Virus record (IMG/VR): IMGVR_UViG_3300023108_000024
Location: 1-62,860 of that record
Reading direction: 5' to 3' (one strand)
Origin: a virus
Length of the DNA stretch: 62,860 nucleotides
Made by a program: the position numbers and the translations under genes. Numbering within the stretch: the first letter of the stretch is position 1; each line of letters opens with the position of its first letter. Below are positions 7,160-13,658 of this stretch, in pieces. Below the pieces are notes generated by a model. The model did not search any database. It saw only the letters and a list, made by a program, of their open reading frames with translations, and was not told where the DNA came from.

Positions 7160-7344
7160 AGTTCGTTCATGATAACCAGCCAGATAAGGTATACTATATC
7201 ACCGAGTCTTGGCATGGTGGCGGAGCAACAATGAAAGAACACTTTAACGGTTGCTTTCGTACTAAAATTGAGTTAAACTCTAATGAGTATAAAAAAATGT
7301 TAGAAAGGTTGGCTGAGAATGGCTGGAAAGAATCTATTCGCTAG
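7156..7344 (+). CDS. Small hypothetical protein (62 aa)
   Basis: ATG 7156 overlaps the previous stop as ATGA. Begins MKFVHDNQPDKVYYITESWH, with a beta-hairpin-like start and a helical end (EYKKMLERLAENGW). No family recognised. Confidence 0.55.
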   Translation: MKFVHDNQPDKVYYITESWHGGGATMKEHFNGCFRTKIELNSNEYKKMLERLAENGWKESIR

Positions 7345-7561
7345 TGAGTTGAAAAAAGAGCTTACAAAGTTTCGTAATGCGGAAAAGCGTAAGCAGGCTA
7401 CCTTTATGAAGAAACAGGCTCGTCAGGCTAAAGTAAAGCGTGAGGATCGTTCTATGCTTCGTAAAGAAGAGATGCATTGGACTGATGCATCTAAGTATGC
7501 TAAACAATATTATGGAGAGACCTTCTATGAAACAACAAGACATGATAACGATTGGGATTAA
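7319..7561 (+). CDS. Lys/Arg-rich small protein (80 aa)
   Basis: Begins MAGKNLFASELKKELTKF. The first 55 residues are strongly basic and helical (KRKQATFMKKQARQAKVKR), the tail acidic. Charge suggests nucleic-acid binding, but no domain is recognised. It overlaps neighbours by 26 and 35 bases, unusually long for this operon; the basic frame looks like true coding sequence. Confidence 0.55.
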   Translation: MAGKNLFASELKKELTKFRNAEKRKQATFMKKQARQAKVKREDRSMLRKEEMHWTDASKYAKQYYGETFYETTRHDNDWD

Positions 7562-7676
7562 GGCAATAGGTGTTATTGCCTTAATTGGATTTGGGGTTTG
7601 GTATACAATACATGTATGGTCAGATTGTCTTCAAGAAAATTCTTTTTTAACATGTGGAAGGATGTTGTATAAATGA
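7527..7676 (+). CDS. Small single-pass membrane protein (49 aa)
   Basis: ATG 7527 follows TATGGAGAGACC. Residues about 7-29 (ITIGIKAIGVIALIGFGVWY) form one transmembrane helix, followed by a short tail with two cysteines that would lie outside the cytoplasm. Small early membrane proteins of this type may affect host membrane functions. No specific role can be given. Confidence 0.55.
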   Translation: MKQQDMITIGIKAIGVIALIGFGVWYTIHVWSDCLQENSFLTCGRMLYK

Positions 7677-7825
7677 GTGATACTCGGCAACTAGAAATGA
7701 AATTGCATGAGCAGGCTGATCAGATTGGTTACCTGCGTCATGAAGTAGCTAAGCTAAAGCAACAGCTTGAAAAGAGTGATGCTATTCTTAAGAATCTCTG
7801 TGAAAGGTTATATGTGCAGGGATGA
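7673..7825 (+). CDS. Coiled-coil small protein (50 aa)
   Basis: Begins MSDTRQLEMKLHEQADQIGY and continues with a heptad pattern (LRHEVAKLKQQLEKSDAILK), so a short parallel coiled coil is likely. It overlaps the upstream stop (ATG 7673 inside AAATGA) and the next start (ATGA). It resembles small multimerising adaptors, but function is unknown. Confidence 0.6.
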   Translation: MSDTRQLEMKLHEQADQIGYLRHEVAKLKQQLEKSDAILKNLCERLYVQG

Positions 7826-8130
7826 CCGGAATTTTTTATGATACAAAGGAAATGGAAATGATTTTACAAGAACAAGAGGACGGTACTATGACATATGATC
7901 GTAGCTGGATGATTCAGGAATTGCATAAGCGGGTCTGTCGTGTAATCTTTACTAAGGTTAATGGTGAAACGCGGGATATGCAATGCACTCTAATGGAATC
8001 AGCATTAACCACTGCTGGTGATAAACATGATCCTAAACGCCAGCGCAATGAAGATACAATTGCTGTTTGGGATACTCTAAAATGTGAATGGCGTTCATTC
8101 CGTGTAGATCGCGTAATTTCATTTACATAA
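7822..8130 (+). CDS. WYL_2 / DUF2693-like SH3-barrel protein
   Basis: 102 aa. The blocks CRVIFTKVNGETRDMQCTL and IAVWDTLKCEWRSFRVDRV fit the small Sm/SH3-like barrel family WYL_2 (formerly DUF2693), common in T4-like phages. The barrel resembles ligand- or nucleic-acid-binding WYL domains; a regulatory role is possible but unproven. Start overlap ATGA couples it to the coiled-coil gene. Confidence 0.65.
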   Translation: MTGIFYDTKEMEMILQEQEDGTMTYDRSWMIQELHKRVCRVIFTKVNGETRDMQCTLMESALTTAGDKHDPKRQRNEDTIAVWDTLKCEWRSFRVDRVISFT

Positions 8131-8138
8131 ATATAATC

Positions 8139-8327
8139 ATGTTTGATATAATTTGGATACTTTTCGCTGCGGCTTCTTTCTGTTCCTTTATGATCGGTAG
8201 ATCATGGAGTAATAGATTTCCGCCCGAATTCATCATTGAGAATACTATAGAGTATTTAATCGCCGAAGGCTATATACATGCCGAACGAACCGAAGATGGC
8301 GAATGGGAAATAAGTAAAGTAGATTAA
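8139..8327 (+). CDS. Small membrane-anchored protein (62 aa)
   Basis: ATG 8139 begins MFDIIWILFAAASFCSFMIG, one N-terminal transmembrane helix, followed by a cytoplasmic or periplasmic tail containing EYLIAEGYIHAERTEDGEWE. No clear ribosome-binding site is visible, so translation may depend on coupling to the upstream gene 8 bases away. The stop overlaps the halogenase start by 1 base (TAATG). Confidence 0.55.
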   Translation: MFDIIWILFAAASFCSFMIGRSWSNRFPPEFIIENTIEYLIAEGYIHAERTEDGEWEISKVD

Positions 8328-9493
8328 TGAAAAAACTTGCAATTGTCGGTAAAGGCACCATTGGCTGCCTTGCCATTAATTATTTTTTACAACGTACTGA
8401 TTGGCATATTGATTGGATATTTGATAGTAGTATTCCTACTACATCAGTTGGCGAAGGAACTACATTAGCAGTTGCAAAACTTTTACAAACATTTGATTGG
8501 ACCAATAATGCTATGTCGGAATTTAATGCGGTTCCTAAATTAGGCATTTATAAAAAAAATTGGACTGAGGAAACGTTTTCACACTCTTTTCCTTTTGGTG
8601 AATTTGGTATCCACATGTCCGCAGTTGATCTCCAAAATAAGATATATGATTTTGTAAAAACCTCACCACGCATTAATATTATTAACATGTATGTAGAGAA
8701 TCCAAATGATCTTGACGCTGATCATGTAATGATTTGTTCTGGCTCTCCTAAAGATTATAGTGATTATACACCACTTGATCATGTATCGGTTGACAGTTGT
8801 TTTGTGACACAGTGTTATTGGGATCGCCCAGAATTTATGGAAACATTAACTATAGCCCGGCCCTATGGTTGGGTGTTTGGCATCCCCATACAGAATAGAT
8901 GTTCTATTGGTTATCTTTATAATTCTAATTATACTTCTCTGTCAAATATAAAGAAGGATGTACAAAGTGTATTTGAAGATTTTGGTTTGACACCAAGTGA
9001 TACTACAAATCATATACAATTTAAAAGTTATTATAAAAATAATAATTTTTCAAATAAAGTTGTATATAACGGCAATGCATCATTTTTTGTAGAACCATTA
9101 GAAGCAACAACGTCAGCTTCAGCCATTAAGATAATGAATACAGCATTAAATTTATGGCACGGTGTGTTTCCATCCGAGTTTGCACAGAACCTATATGAAA
9201 ATGAAATTAATGCCGTTGAGTCAATCATATGCATGCATTATATGTCAGGCTCTACATTTAAAAACGATTTCTGGAATGACGCAAAAAAACGTTCCACACA
9301 AAAATTACAAAAAGATTTTAAAGAAGGATCTGAGTTTAGTAACATAGTCAAATTGGTTACCAAAGAAAATATAGATCATATGGAGATGATGAACATTGAA
9401 CTTGGTACATGGGAAGCCCAAAGTTATAAATTTAACATTGAAAGACTTGGTATCAAAGACACTTTAATTGAAATGGCTAAAAATAATTCGTGA
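8327..9493 (+). CDS. Flavin-dependent tryptophan-halogenase family protein
   Basis: 388 aa, shorter than bacterial tryptophan halogenases (about 510-540). The FAD motif is GKGTIG (residues 8-13). SVGEGTT matches the family's conserved post-GxGxxG block. K71 in PKLGI aligns, from memory, with the catalytic Lys79 of PrnA (FKxGI). The signature WxWxIP appears as WVFGIP (182-187), with the second Trp replaced by Phe. FVEPLEATTSAS matches the second FAD-contact block. It could halogenate a small molecule or a residue using FADH2, O2 and halide. A cyanophage member (VirX1) is reported active, so activity is plausible. Arginine codons are mixed. Confidence 0.8.
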   Translation: MKKLAIVGKGTIGCLAINYFLQRTDWHIDWIFDSSIPTTSVGEGTTLAVAKLLQTFDWTNNAMSEFNAVPKLGIYKKNWTEETFSHSFPFGEFGIHMSAVDLQNKIYDFVKTSPRINIINMYVENPNDLDADHVMICSGSPKDYSDYTPLDHVSVDSCFVTQCYWDRPEFMETLTIARPYGWVFGIPIQNRCSIGYLYNSNYTSLSNIKKDVQSVFEDFGLTPSDTTNHIQFKSYYKNNNFSNKVVYNGNASFFVEPLEATTSASAIKIMNTALNLWHGVFPSEFAQNLYENEINAVESIICMHYMSGSTFKNDFWNDAKKRSTQKLQKDFKEGSEFSNIVKLVTKENIDHMEMMNIELGTWEAQSYKFNIERLGIKDTLIEMAKNNS

Positions 9494-9518
9494 CATTTGT
9501 TTCGTTTGATGTTATAAT
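9490..9518 (+). promoter_or_regulatory. sigma70-like promoter
   Basis: GTGACA (9490-9495), a 17-base spacer and perfect TATAAT (9513-9518), overlapping the halogenase stop. GTTGGAGGATACAA precedes the ATG at 9542. Confidence 0.8.
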
Positions 9519-9541
9519 AAATTATATGTTGGAGGATACAA

Positions 9542-10078
9542 ATGGTCAAACCTTTAAAGAAGAAAAGAGTTCTCACACCAAAGCAAAAAGAAGAGTTGAC
9601 ACTTCGTTTGGAAAAAGCACGGGCAGCTAAGGGCCCCGCTAAGAATGTCAGCGTACATGAATCCATTAGAGATCTGACTGATGATCATCCATTATCACCT
9701 AAGAAGGTTCGTAAATGGATTAAGGATCAGCAATTGAAACTTCGGGCCATGAAGGCGTTGAAGAATTCTAATGACCGTAAGGAAAAAGCTGCATATCATG
9801 TTGAAGAAGGTTATCTACATAATATGCAGGCCTATATTAGAACTGGTATCTGGCTTGATAATAGAGCAGGCGCTGATAGAGAACAAAAAGTAAAATTACG
9901 TTGTACACATTTAGCTTATGATAAGAATGGCAATGTAAAAAGAACATTAGGCGTCTACTATCCTGATTTAGGAGGTGAGTGGACTTTAGAAATGGAATTA
10001 GGAAATAATGCAGGAAGAAAGATTTCTAACAAAGGCAAGGTTCACAAAGCTCGTAGAAAGAATCGTAAAAGAGCATAA
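9542..10078 (+). CDS. Highly basic phage protein (178 aa)
   Basis: Strongly basic at both ends (MVKPLKKKRVLTPKQKEEL at the start, RKISNKGKVHKARRKNRKRA at the end). In between is a helical segment (SPKKVRKWIKDQQLKLR) and a small beta domain (KNGNVKRTLGVYYPDLGG). Charge and position just before gp33 and gp32 suggest nucleic-acid binding, but no named family is recognised. Its last 71 bases overlap gp33 in another frame, so the basic tail and the gp33 N-terminus are encoded by the same DNA. Confidence 0.75.
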   Translation: MVKPLKKKRVLTPKQKEELTLRLEKARAAKGPAKNVSVHESIRDLTDDHPLSPKKVRKWIKDQQLKLRAMKALKNSNDRKEKAAYHVEEGYLHNMQAYIRTGIWLDNRAGADREQKVKLRCTHLAYDKNGNVKRTLGVYYPDLGGEWTLEMELGNNAGRKISNKGKVHKARRKNRKRA

Positions 10079-10238
10079 GTCATCTTACATGGATGCAATC
10101 ATACATGTTTGTGATGATGTTGATTTAGATCTAGAGGATGTTAGAAAATACATAGCCCCAGCCATAAAAGACAAACTTGAAGCTGAGGCTATGAATTTAA
10201 ATTTTTTACCAAAAGGCAACACTTTGCCGATTGACTAA
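10008..10238 (+). CDS. 33: Late promoter transcription accessory protein gp33
   Basis: 76 aa. The core SYMDAIIHVCDDVDLDLEDV, then KLEAEAMNLNFLPKG, matches marine T4-like gp33. In T4, gp33 (112 aa) bridges the RNA polymerase beta-flap and the gp45 sliding clamp and works with sigma gp55 on TATAAATA promoters. T4 gp33 also lies close to gene 32. The start at 10008 has AGGAAATA upstream and lies inside the basic-protein gene. Its stop overlaps the -35 of the gp32 promoter. It provides the expected partner for the late promoters described here. Confidence 0.75.
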   Translation: MQEERFLTKARFTKLVERIVKEHKSSYMDAIIHVCDDVDLDLEDVRKYIAPAIKDKLEAEAMNLNFLPKGNTLPID

Positions 10239-10259
10239 TACTATATAATTCTTTATAAT
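10231..10259 (+). promoter_or_regulatory. Strong sigma70-like promoter for gene 32
   Basis: TTGACT (10231-10236), a 17-base spacer and TATAAT (10254-10259). A 50-60 base AT-rich leader leads to ACGGAGAATACAT and the gp32 ATG. The -35 overlaps the end of gp33. Confidence 0.85.
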
Positions 10260-10315
10260 GATATAGTGGACAATAAAATACACAAAGATATACAATTAAT
10301 ATACGGAGAATACAT

Positions 10316-11245
10316 ATGAGTTTTGCAGCACTAAAACGTAACCGCACAGACCTTTCGGCTTTAGTAGAAGCAGCAGGTAATGCAGGTCCAGAAGAACAGA
10401 AGAAGCATAATGTTACTGATGATCGTTTCTGGCAACCAACTCGAGATAAGGCTGGTAATGGTTATGCTGTAATTCGTTTCCTTCCTGGAGACGCAGAAGC
10501 ACCTACTCCTTGGGTGCGTTACTGGGACCATTTCTTTAAGGGCCCAACAGGTCAATGGTATGTAGAGAAATCTCTTACATCTATTGGTCAAGCCGATCCA
10601 TTAGCAGAGATGAACTCTAAGCTTTGGAACCAAGATGGTTCAGAAGAAGCAAAGCGGACAGTTCGTGAACGTAAACGTAACCTACGTTATGTTGCTAATG
10701 TGTTGATTATCTCAGATCCATCTGCACCAGAGAATGAGGGTAAAGTAATGCTCTATCGCTTTGGTAAAAAGATCTTTGATAAGATTATGGATACAATGCA
10801 ACCTCAGTTCCCTGACGAGAAACCTATCAATCCATTTGATATGTGGGAAGGGGCTGACTTTACATTGAAGATTCGTAAGGTAGAAGGTTATCCGAATTAT
10901 GATACATCCGCCTTTAAGTCTGCATCAGCCATTCCTGGTAGTGATGAAGAACTAGAAGCAATCTATAATCAACAACATGATCTATCAGAGTGGACAGATC
11001 CTAAGAACTATAAGACATATGATGAATTGCAATCTCGTCTGGCTGTGGTATTAGGTGAGTCTTCTACTCCAATGACAGCAAAGGTCATGGAGAGCCTAGA
11101 CGATATTGATTCTATTCCGGGCTTTGATTCTCGTCCAGCTCCTACAGCAGCTACAGCACCCGAACCAACTATTCGTACGGCTGAGTCTTCTATGGAAGAG
11201 GATGATACAATGAGTTATTTCGCTAAGCTGGCAGCGGAAGACTAA
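10316..11245 (+). CDS. 32: Single-stranded DNA-binding protein gp32
   Basis: 309 aa, near T4 gp32 (301). The N-terminal LKRNRTDLSA parallels the T4 KRKST cooperativity motif. The core APENEGKVMLYRFGKKI is almost the T4 sequence. The C-terminal tail is acidic (MEEDDTMSYF), as needed for contacts with replication partners. It coats ssDNA during replication, recombination and repair. The T4 zinc ligands are not kept: the His in YWDHFF remains, but the positions of Cys77, Cys87 and Cys90 read EKSLTSIGQADPLAE. Arginine is almost wholly CGN, unlike the structural genes. The gene has its own strong promoter. Confidence 0.95.
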   Translation: MSFAALKRNRTDLSALVEAAGNAGPEEQKKHNVTDDRFWQPTRDKAGNGYAVIRFLPGDAEAPTPWVRYWDHFFKGPTGQWYVEKSLTSIGQADPLAEMNSKLWNQDGSEEAKRTVRERKRNLRYVANVLIISDPSAPENEGKVMLYRFGKKIFDKIMDTMQPQFPDEKPINPFDMWEGADFTLKIRKVEGYPNYDTSAFKSASAIPGSDEELEAIYNQQHDLSEWTDPKNYKTYDELQSRLAVVLGESSTPMTAKVMESLDDIDSIPGFDSRPAPTAATAPEPTIRTAESSMEEDDTMSYFAKLAAED

Positions 11246-11249
11246 GAAA

Positions 11250-11513
11250 ATGGATATACAAGGGGCTTCAAAGAATATGCCGTTTAATACGATCTATCCA
11301 AACTCGGAGAATATTCCGCCCCCTGTATATCCTACCAAAGAAGCCAAAAGAGTTGTTGAGCCGTCTACTCGTGCTTCGATTAATATGGATGTTTTGAAAA
11401 AGTATTATGAAGCAAAAGACAGAATGACGGAAACTATTAATGATGAAAGATTACAGAAATACCTTAATGCTGCGGAATATCGCCCAGGGGATGTTGTAGA
11501 TATTGAGGTATAG
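11250..11513 (+). CDS. Hypothetical protein downstream of gp32 (87 aa)
   Basis: Starts 4 bases after the gp32 stop, so it is co-transcribed and probably translationally coupled. N-terminal half is Pro/Asn-rich (NSENIPPPVYPTKEAKRV); the C-terminal half has a helix (MDVLKKYYEAKDRMTETI) and an acidic end. A gp32-linked accessory role is a guess from position only. It is the last plus-strand gene before the convergent boundary. Confidence 0.7.
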   Translation: MDIQGASKNMPFNTIYPNSENIPPPVYPTKEAKRVVEPSTRASINMDVLKKYYEAKDRMTETINDERLQKYLNAAEYRPGDVVDIEV

Positions 11514-11611
11514 AAACCCATCCCTGCAGTCTGCAGCTCAGGAATGGTCGGTGAGTCGCTGGTACCGATTGGAAAGCTAGCCGGGTGCTGTACTGCGAAA
11601 CGAACAGATAG
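11514..11611 (+). ncRNA. Candidate structured RNA in GC-rich intergenic island
   Basis: Between the convergent gene ends 11513 and 11646 the DNA is about 57% G+C (69 of the 120 bases 11521-11640), far above the surroundings. It contains complementary segments: CTGCA/TGCAG with a 3-base loop (11524 onward), GGTCGGT/ACCGATT enclosing 11 bases, and CTGT/ACAG. There is no convincing ORF. It could be a small RNA processed from the gp32 transcript or an extended 3'UTR structure. I matched it to no known riboswitch, ribozyme or tRNA. The strand could be either; plus is chosen because the gp32 operon reads into it. Confidence 0.4.
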
Positions 11612-11642
11612 AAAGGGCGTCACCTAGGAAGGGCGCCCTTTT
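11612..11642 (+). terminator. Intrinsic terminator between convergent operons
   Basis: AAAGGGCG (11612-11619) pairs with CGCCCTTT (11634-11641), loop 14 bases, followed by TTTTGATTT. The stem is equally readable on the minus strand, so it can end both the gp32 and the minus-strand transcripts. Confidence 0.8.
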
Positions 11643-11645
11643 GAT

Positions 11646-13469
11646 TTAATTATTAACTGTAAGATCGTTTGTTACGGTCGTAACGTTTTGAGGTGGAAGT
11701 GGGGGTATATCACTGCCTCCACCTGATGCAGAACCATTTACAGTATTGGTATCTCCACCATTAAAGATATAGGTATCACCGGATTGAGTAATTGTTCCAC
11801 CTTCTATGAGTCTTGAAACAATATCATTTACGGCTCCGCGTTCTGCATAGGCTTGAGTACCTATTCTGGTTTTTCCACTACCACTACCTCTAAAGAATCT
11901 ACTGCGAATACCGAAGAGGCCGCGGCCTGCCATTTTTTCTAGTCTTCTGGCACTTAGATTTTCAATAGGTAAGAATCCATCATTTGGATCTTCATTTGCC
12001 ACAACATTATAATCCATTATTTGTTTATAGCTATCCCATGTAGTATAATCATCAGGATCAAATCCAGGAGCCTTTTCTGGGAATCTAAAGAAATGTTTTT
12101 CTTGAGCCCATGTCTTTAATTCTTCTGTGGACATTTTCATTAGTAATTCACAATAGACACCCCATTCGCCTTGAGGCATACCTTGGCCACCAGTGGTTTT
12201 TATCCAATCCTTCATACCTTTTTGAATTGCTAATAATACTGCTATAGCACCTTTACCTCTATCAGCAGCAACTTTTTCCATATCAAAAGCAGCTTGAATC
12301 ATAGGTGCATCAATAGAACCATCAGCTAAAGAGCTTGGAGCTATCATCATTTGTAGTGCGGCACCAGGCACTGACCCTGCAATTTTAAATGCAGCTGATA
12401 TTGTCTTGCCAGGTATTGATACCCCACTCACAAGAGTTCTACCAATCATATTGTTGAGAGGGTTGTATTTTCCCTTTGTGATCGTTTGGGCTTTAGCTAA
12501 TACATTTGCGGCTGTTTCTGCTGCAGCTTCAACTGGATTAAGAGCAGCCACAAAAGCTGTTGCCCCTACTCTGTTCCTTATCATCATACCATAATTTTTA
12601 TATCTATTTCCTCTACCTCTTTCATCATTCATAGCGGTGAATCTACGGTTTGGATCAATAGACTTGGTAGGATCTGCTACTAGTGGCTTAGCGGTAGTTG
12701 TATCTATTTTAACCGCGGATTTAGATGTGTCGGGAGAGGCTAACGCCTGTGCTTCTTTTCTAACAACCATTGCATCGGCACCACCTGTAAGTCTAGTAAC
12801 TTTACCATTCTTTACACTGTAATTTTTTCCAGTAGCATCCCTAAAGGTATTTGTACCAACATTTTTTTGGAGATCTAATTTTTTCCCCTGATAATCAACT
12901 GTTACTTTTGGAATTGGTTTTGGTAAAGTTGGTGTTACTTTTGTAACCGGCGATGGTGGTTTAAGTGTAGGTGTAACCTTTGATACCTTAGGTGTTGTGT
13001 AAGGAACCTTGGTATTTTTTTTAATCTCTGAATTCTGAGATTGAATATCATTTAATCTTTGATTAATTTTGGCAATACTTAAGGTAATGTTTTGATCTAA
13101 TGGATTCAATACAGTTTCTACAGCTTCTTTGACCTCTGTCTTTTGTCTTGAATCCAATTTATCTACAAAAGCTTTTATTGCTGCAGCACCTGCTGCTAGG
13201 CCCAAAGCACCTTGAGCCAAAGCACCCATTGAGGGTCTGCTGGTTTCACCCGAAGATTTGTCTACTCTAGAACTTGCCTTCTGCGCCTGAAGTTTTTTAT
13301 TCTGAGCCTCTAGTTGATCAAACTTATTTCTGTCTTGACTTTTTAAAAAGGCCGTAAAGTTTTTATTGAGTCCCTCAACACCATCACCGACACGATTAAT
13401 GCCCTCAAGAGTATCGGCATTAAGTTTCTTTTGCTCTTCGAGCTTCTGGGCTAGGTTTGTTAAACTCAT
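11646..13469 (-). CDS. Tail tape-measure-like virion protein
   Basis: 607 aa, close to T4 gp29 (590 aa), with no clear sequence motif of its own. The first 75 residues are coiled coil (LAQKLEEQKKLNADTLEGI). Hydrophobic Ala/Gly segments follow at about 80-105 (ALAQGALGLAAGAAAIKAFV) and again near 310-340. A Pro/Lys/Thr-rich linker (about 165-200) and a Gly/Ser/Pro C-terminus complete it. Coiled coil plus hydrophobic segments, position directly after a chaperone-type frameshift pair, and length matching a T4-sized tail support a tape-measure or central hub role. It could instead be another internal baseplate protein. Confidence 0.55.
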   Translation of the reverse strand: MSLTNLAQKLEEQKKLNADTLEGINRVGDGVEGLNKNFTAFLKSQDRNKFDQLEAQNKKLQAQKASSRVDKSSGETSRPSMGALAQGALGLAAGAAAIKAFVDKLDSRQKTEVKEAVETVLNPLDQNITLSIAKINQRLNDIQSQNSEIKKNTKVPYTTPKVSKVTPTLKPPSPVTKVTPTLPKPIPKVTVDYQGKKLDLQKNVGTNTFRDATGKNYSVKNGKVTRLTGGADAMVVRKEAQALASPDTSKSAVKIDTTTAKPLVADPTKSIDPNRRFTAMNDERGRGNRYKNYGMMIRNRVGATAFVAALNPVEAAAETAANVLAKAQTITKGKYNPLNNMIGRTLVSGVSIPGKTISAAFKIAGSVPGAALQMMIAPSSLADGSIDAPMIQAAFDMEKVAADRGKGAIAVLLAIQKGMKDWIKTTGGQGMPQGEWGVYCELLMKMSTEELKTWAQEKHFFRFPEKAPGFDPDDYTTWDSYKQIMDYNVVANEDPNDGFLPIENLSARRLEKMAGRGLFGIRSRFFRGSGSGKTRIGTQAYAERGAVNDIVSRLIEGGTITQSGDTYIFNGGDTNTVNGSASGGGSDIPPLPPQNVTTVTNDLTVNN

Positions 13470-13658
13470 TTAAATACCCTGCGCAACCTTTCTTTCTTCG
13501 GCTATTCTTTTCATTTGCTCGATCAATAGATTTACATAAATTTCTCTCTCCCATGGCATCATCGATTCTATGTCGCTGAGTGAATAGTTATGGTTCTCCA
13601 TTAATTGAAAATTCACTTGATAAAAATTCACTAGTGTGTCATGTGAGAGAGCTATTAA
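13470..13658 (-). CDS. -1 frameshift extension of gp26 (tail assembly chaperone-like, gp51-like)
   Basis: In the -1 frame relative to gp26, 62 codons follow the slippery run and stop right before the tape-measure ATG (TAAATG). The peptide contains ALSHDTLVNFYQVNF, NYSLSDIESMMPWEREIYV and NLLIEQMKRIAEERK. The MPWEREIYVNLL pattern is typical of tail-assembly chaperone second domains. No Shine-Dalgarno precedes any possible internal start (GTG 13631, ATG 13601), so independent initiation is unlikely. The expected product is a gp26-extension fusion of about 297 aa. Position directly upstream of the tape-measure gene matches the G/GT arrangement of other tailed phages. Confidence 0.7.
   Translation of the reverse strand, partial: LIALSHDTLVNFYQVNFQLMENHNYSLSDIESMMPWEREIYVNLLIEQMKRIAEERKVAQGI

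Noticed and set aside
8126-8133. CATAAATA before the gene at 8139
   Set aside because: Only 5 bases from the ATG, which leaves no room for a transcript start and leader.
11514-11611. Island tested by eye as tRNA, hammerhead or glutamine riboswitch
   Set aside because: No T-arm consensus, no CUGAUGA/GAAA core and no match to the glnA-type consensus I know; kept only as an unclassified candidate RNA.
13470-13631. Extension of gp26 as an independent gene starting at GTG 13631 or ATG 13601
   Set aside because: Neither has a Shine-Dalgarno sequence, and the shorter forms would lose the first conserved residues; frameshifting explains the layout better.
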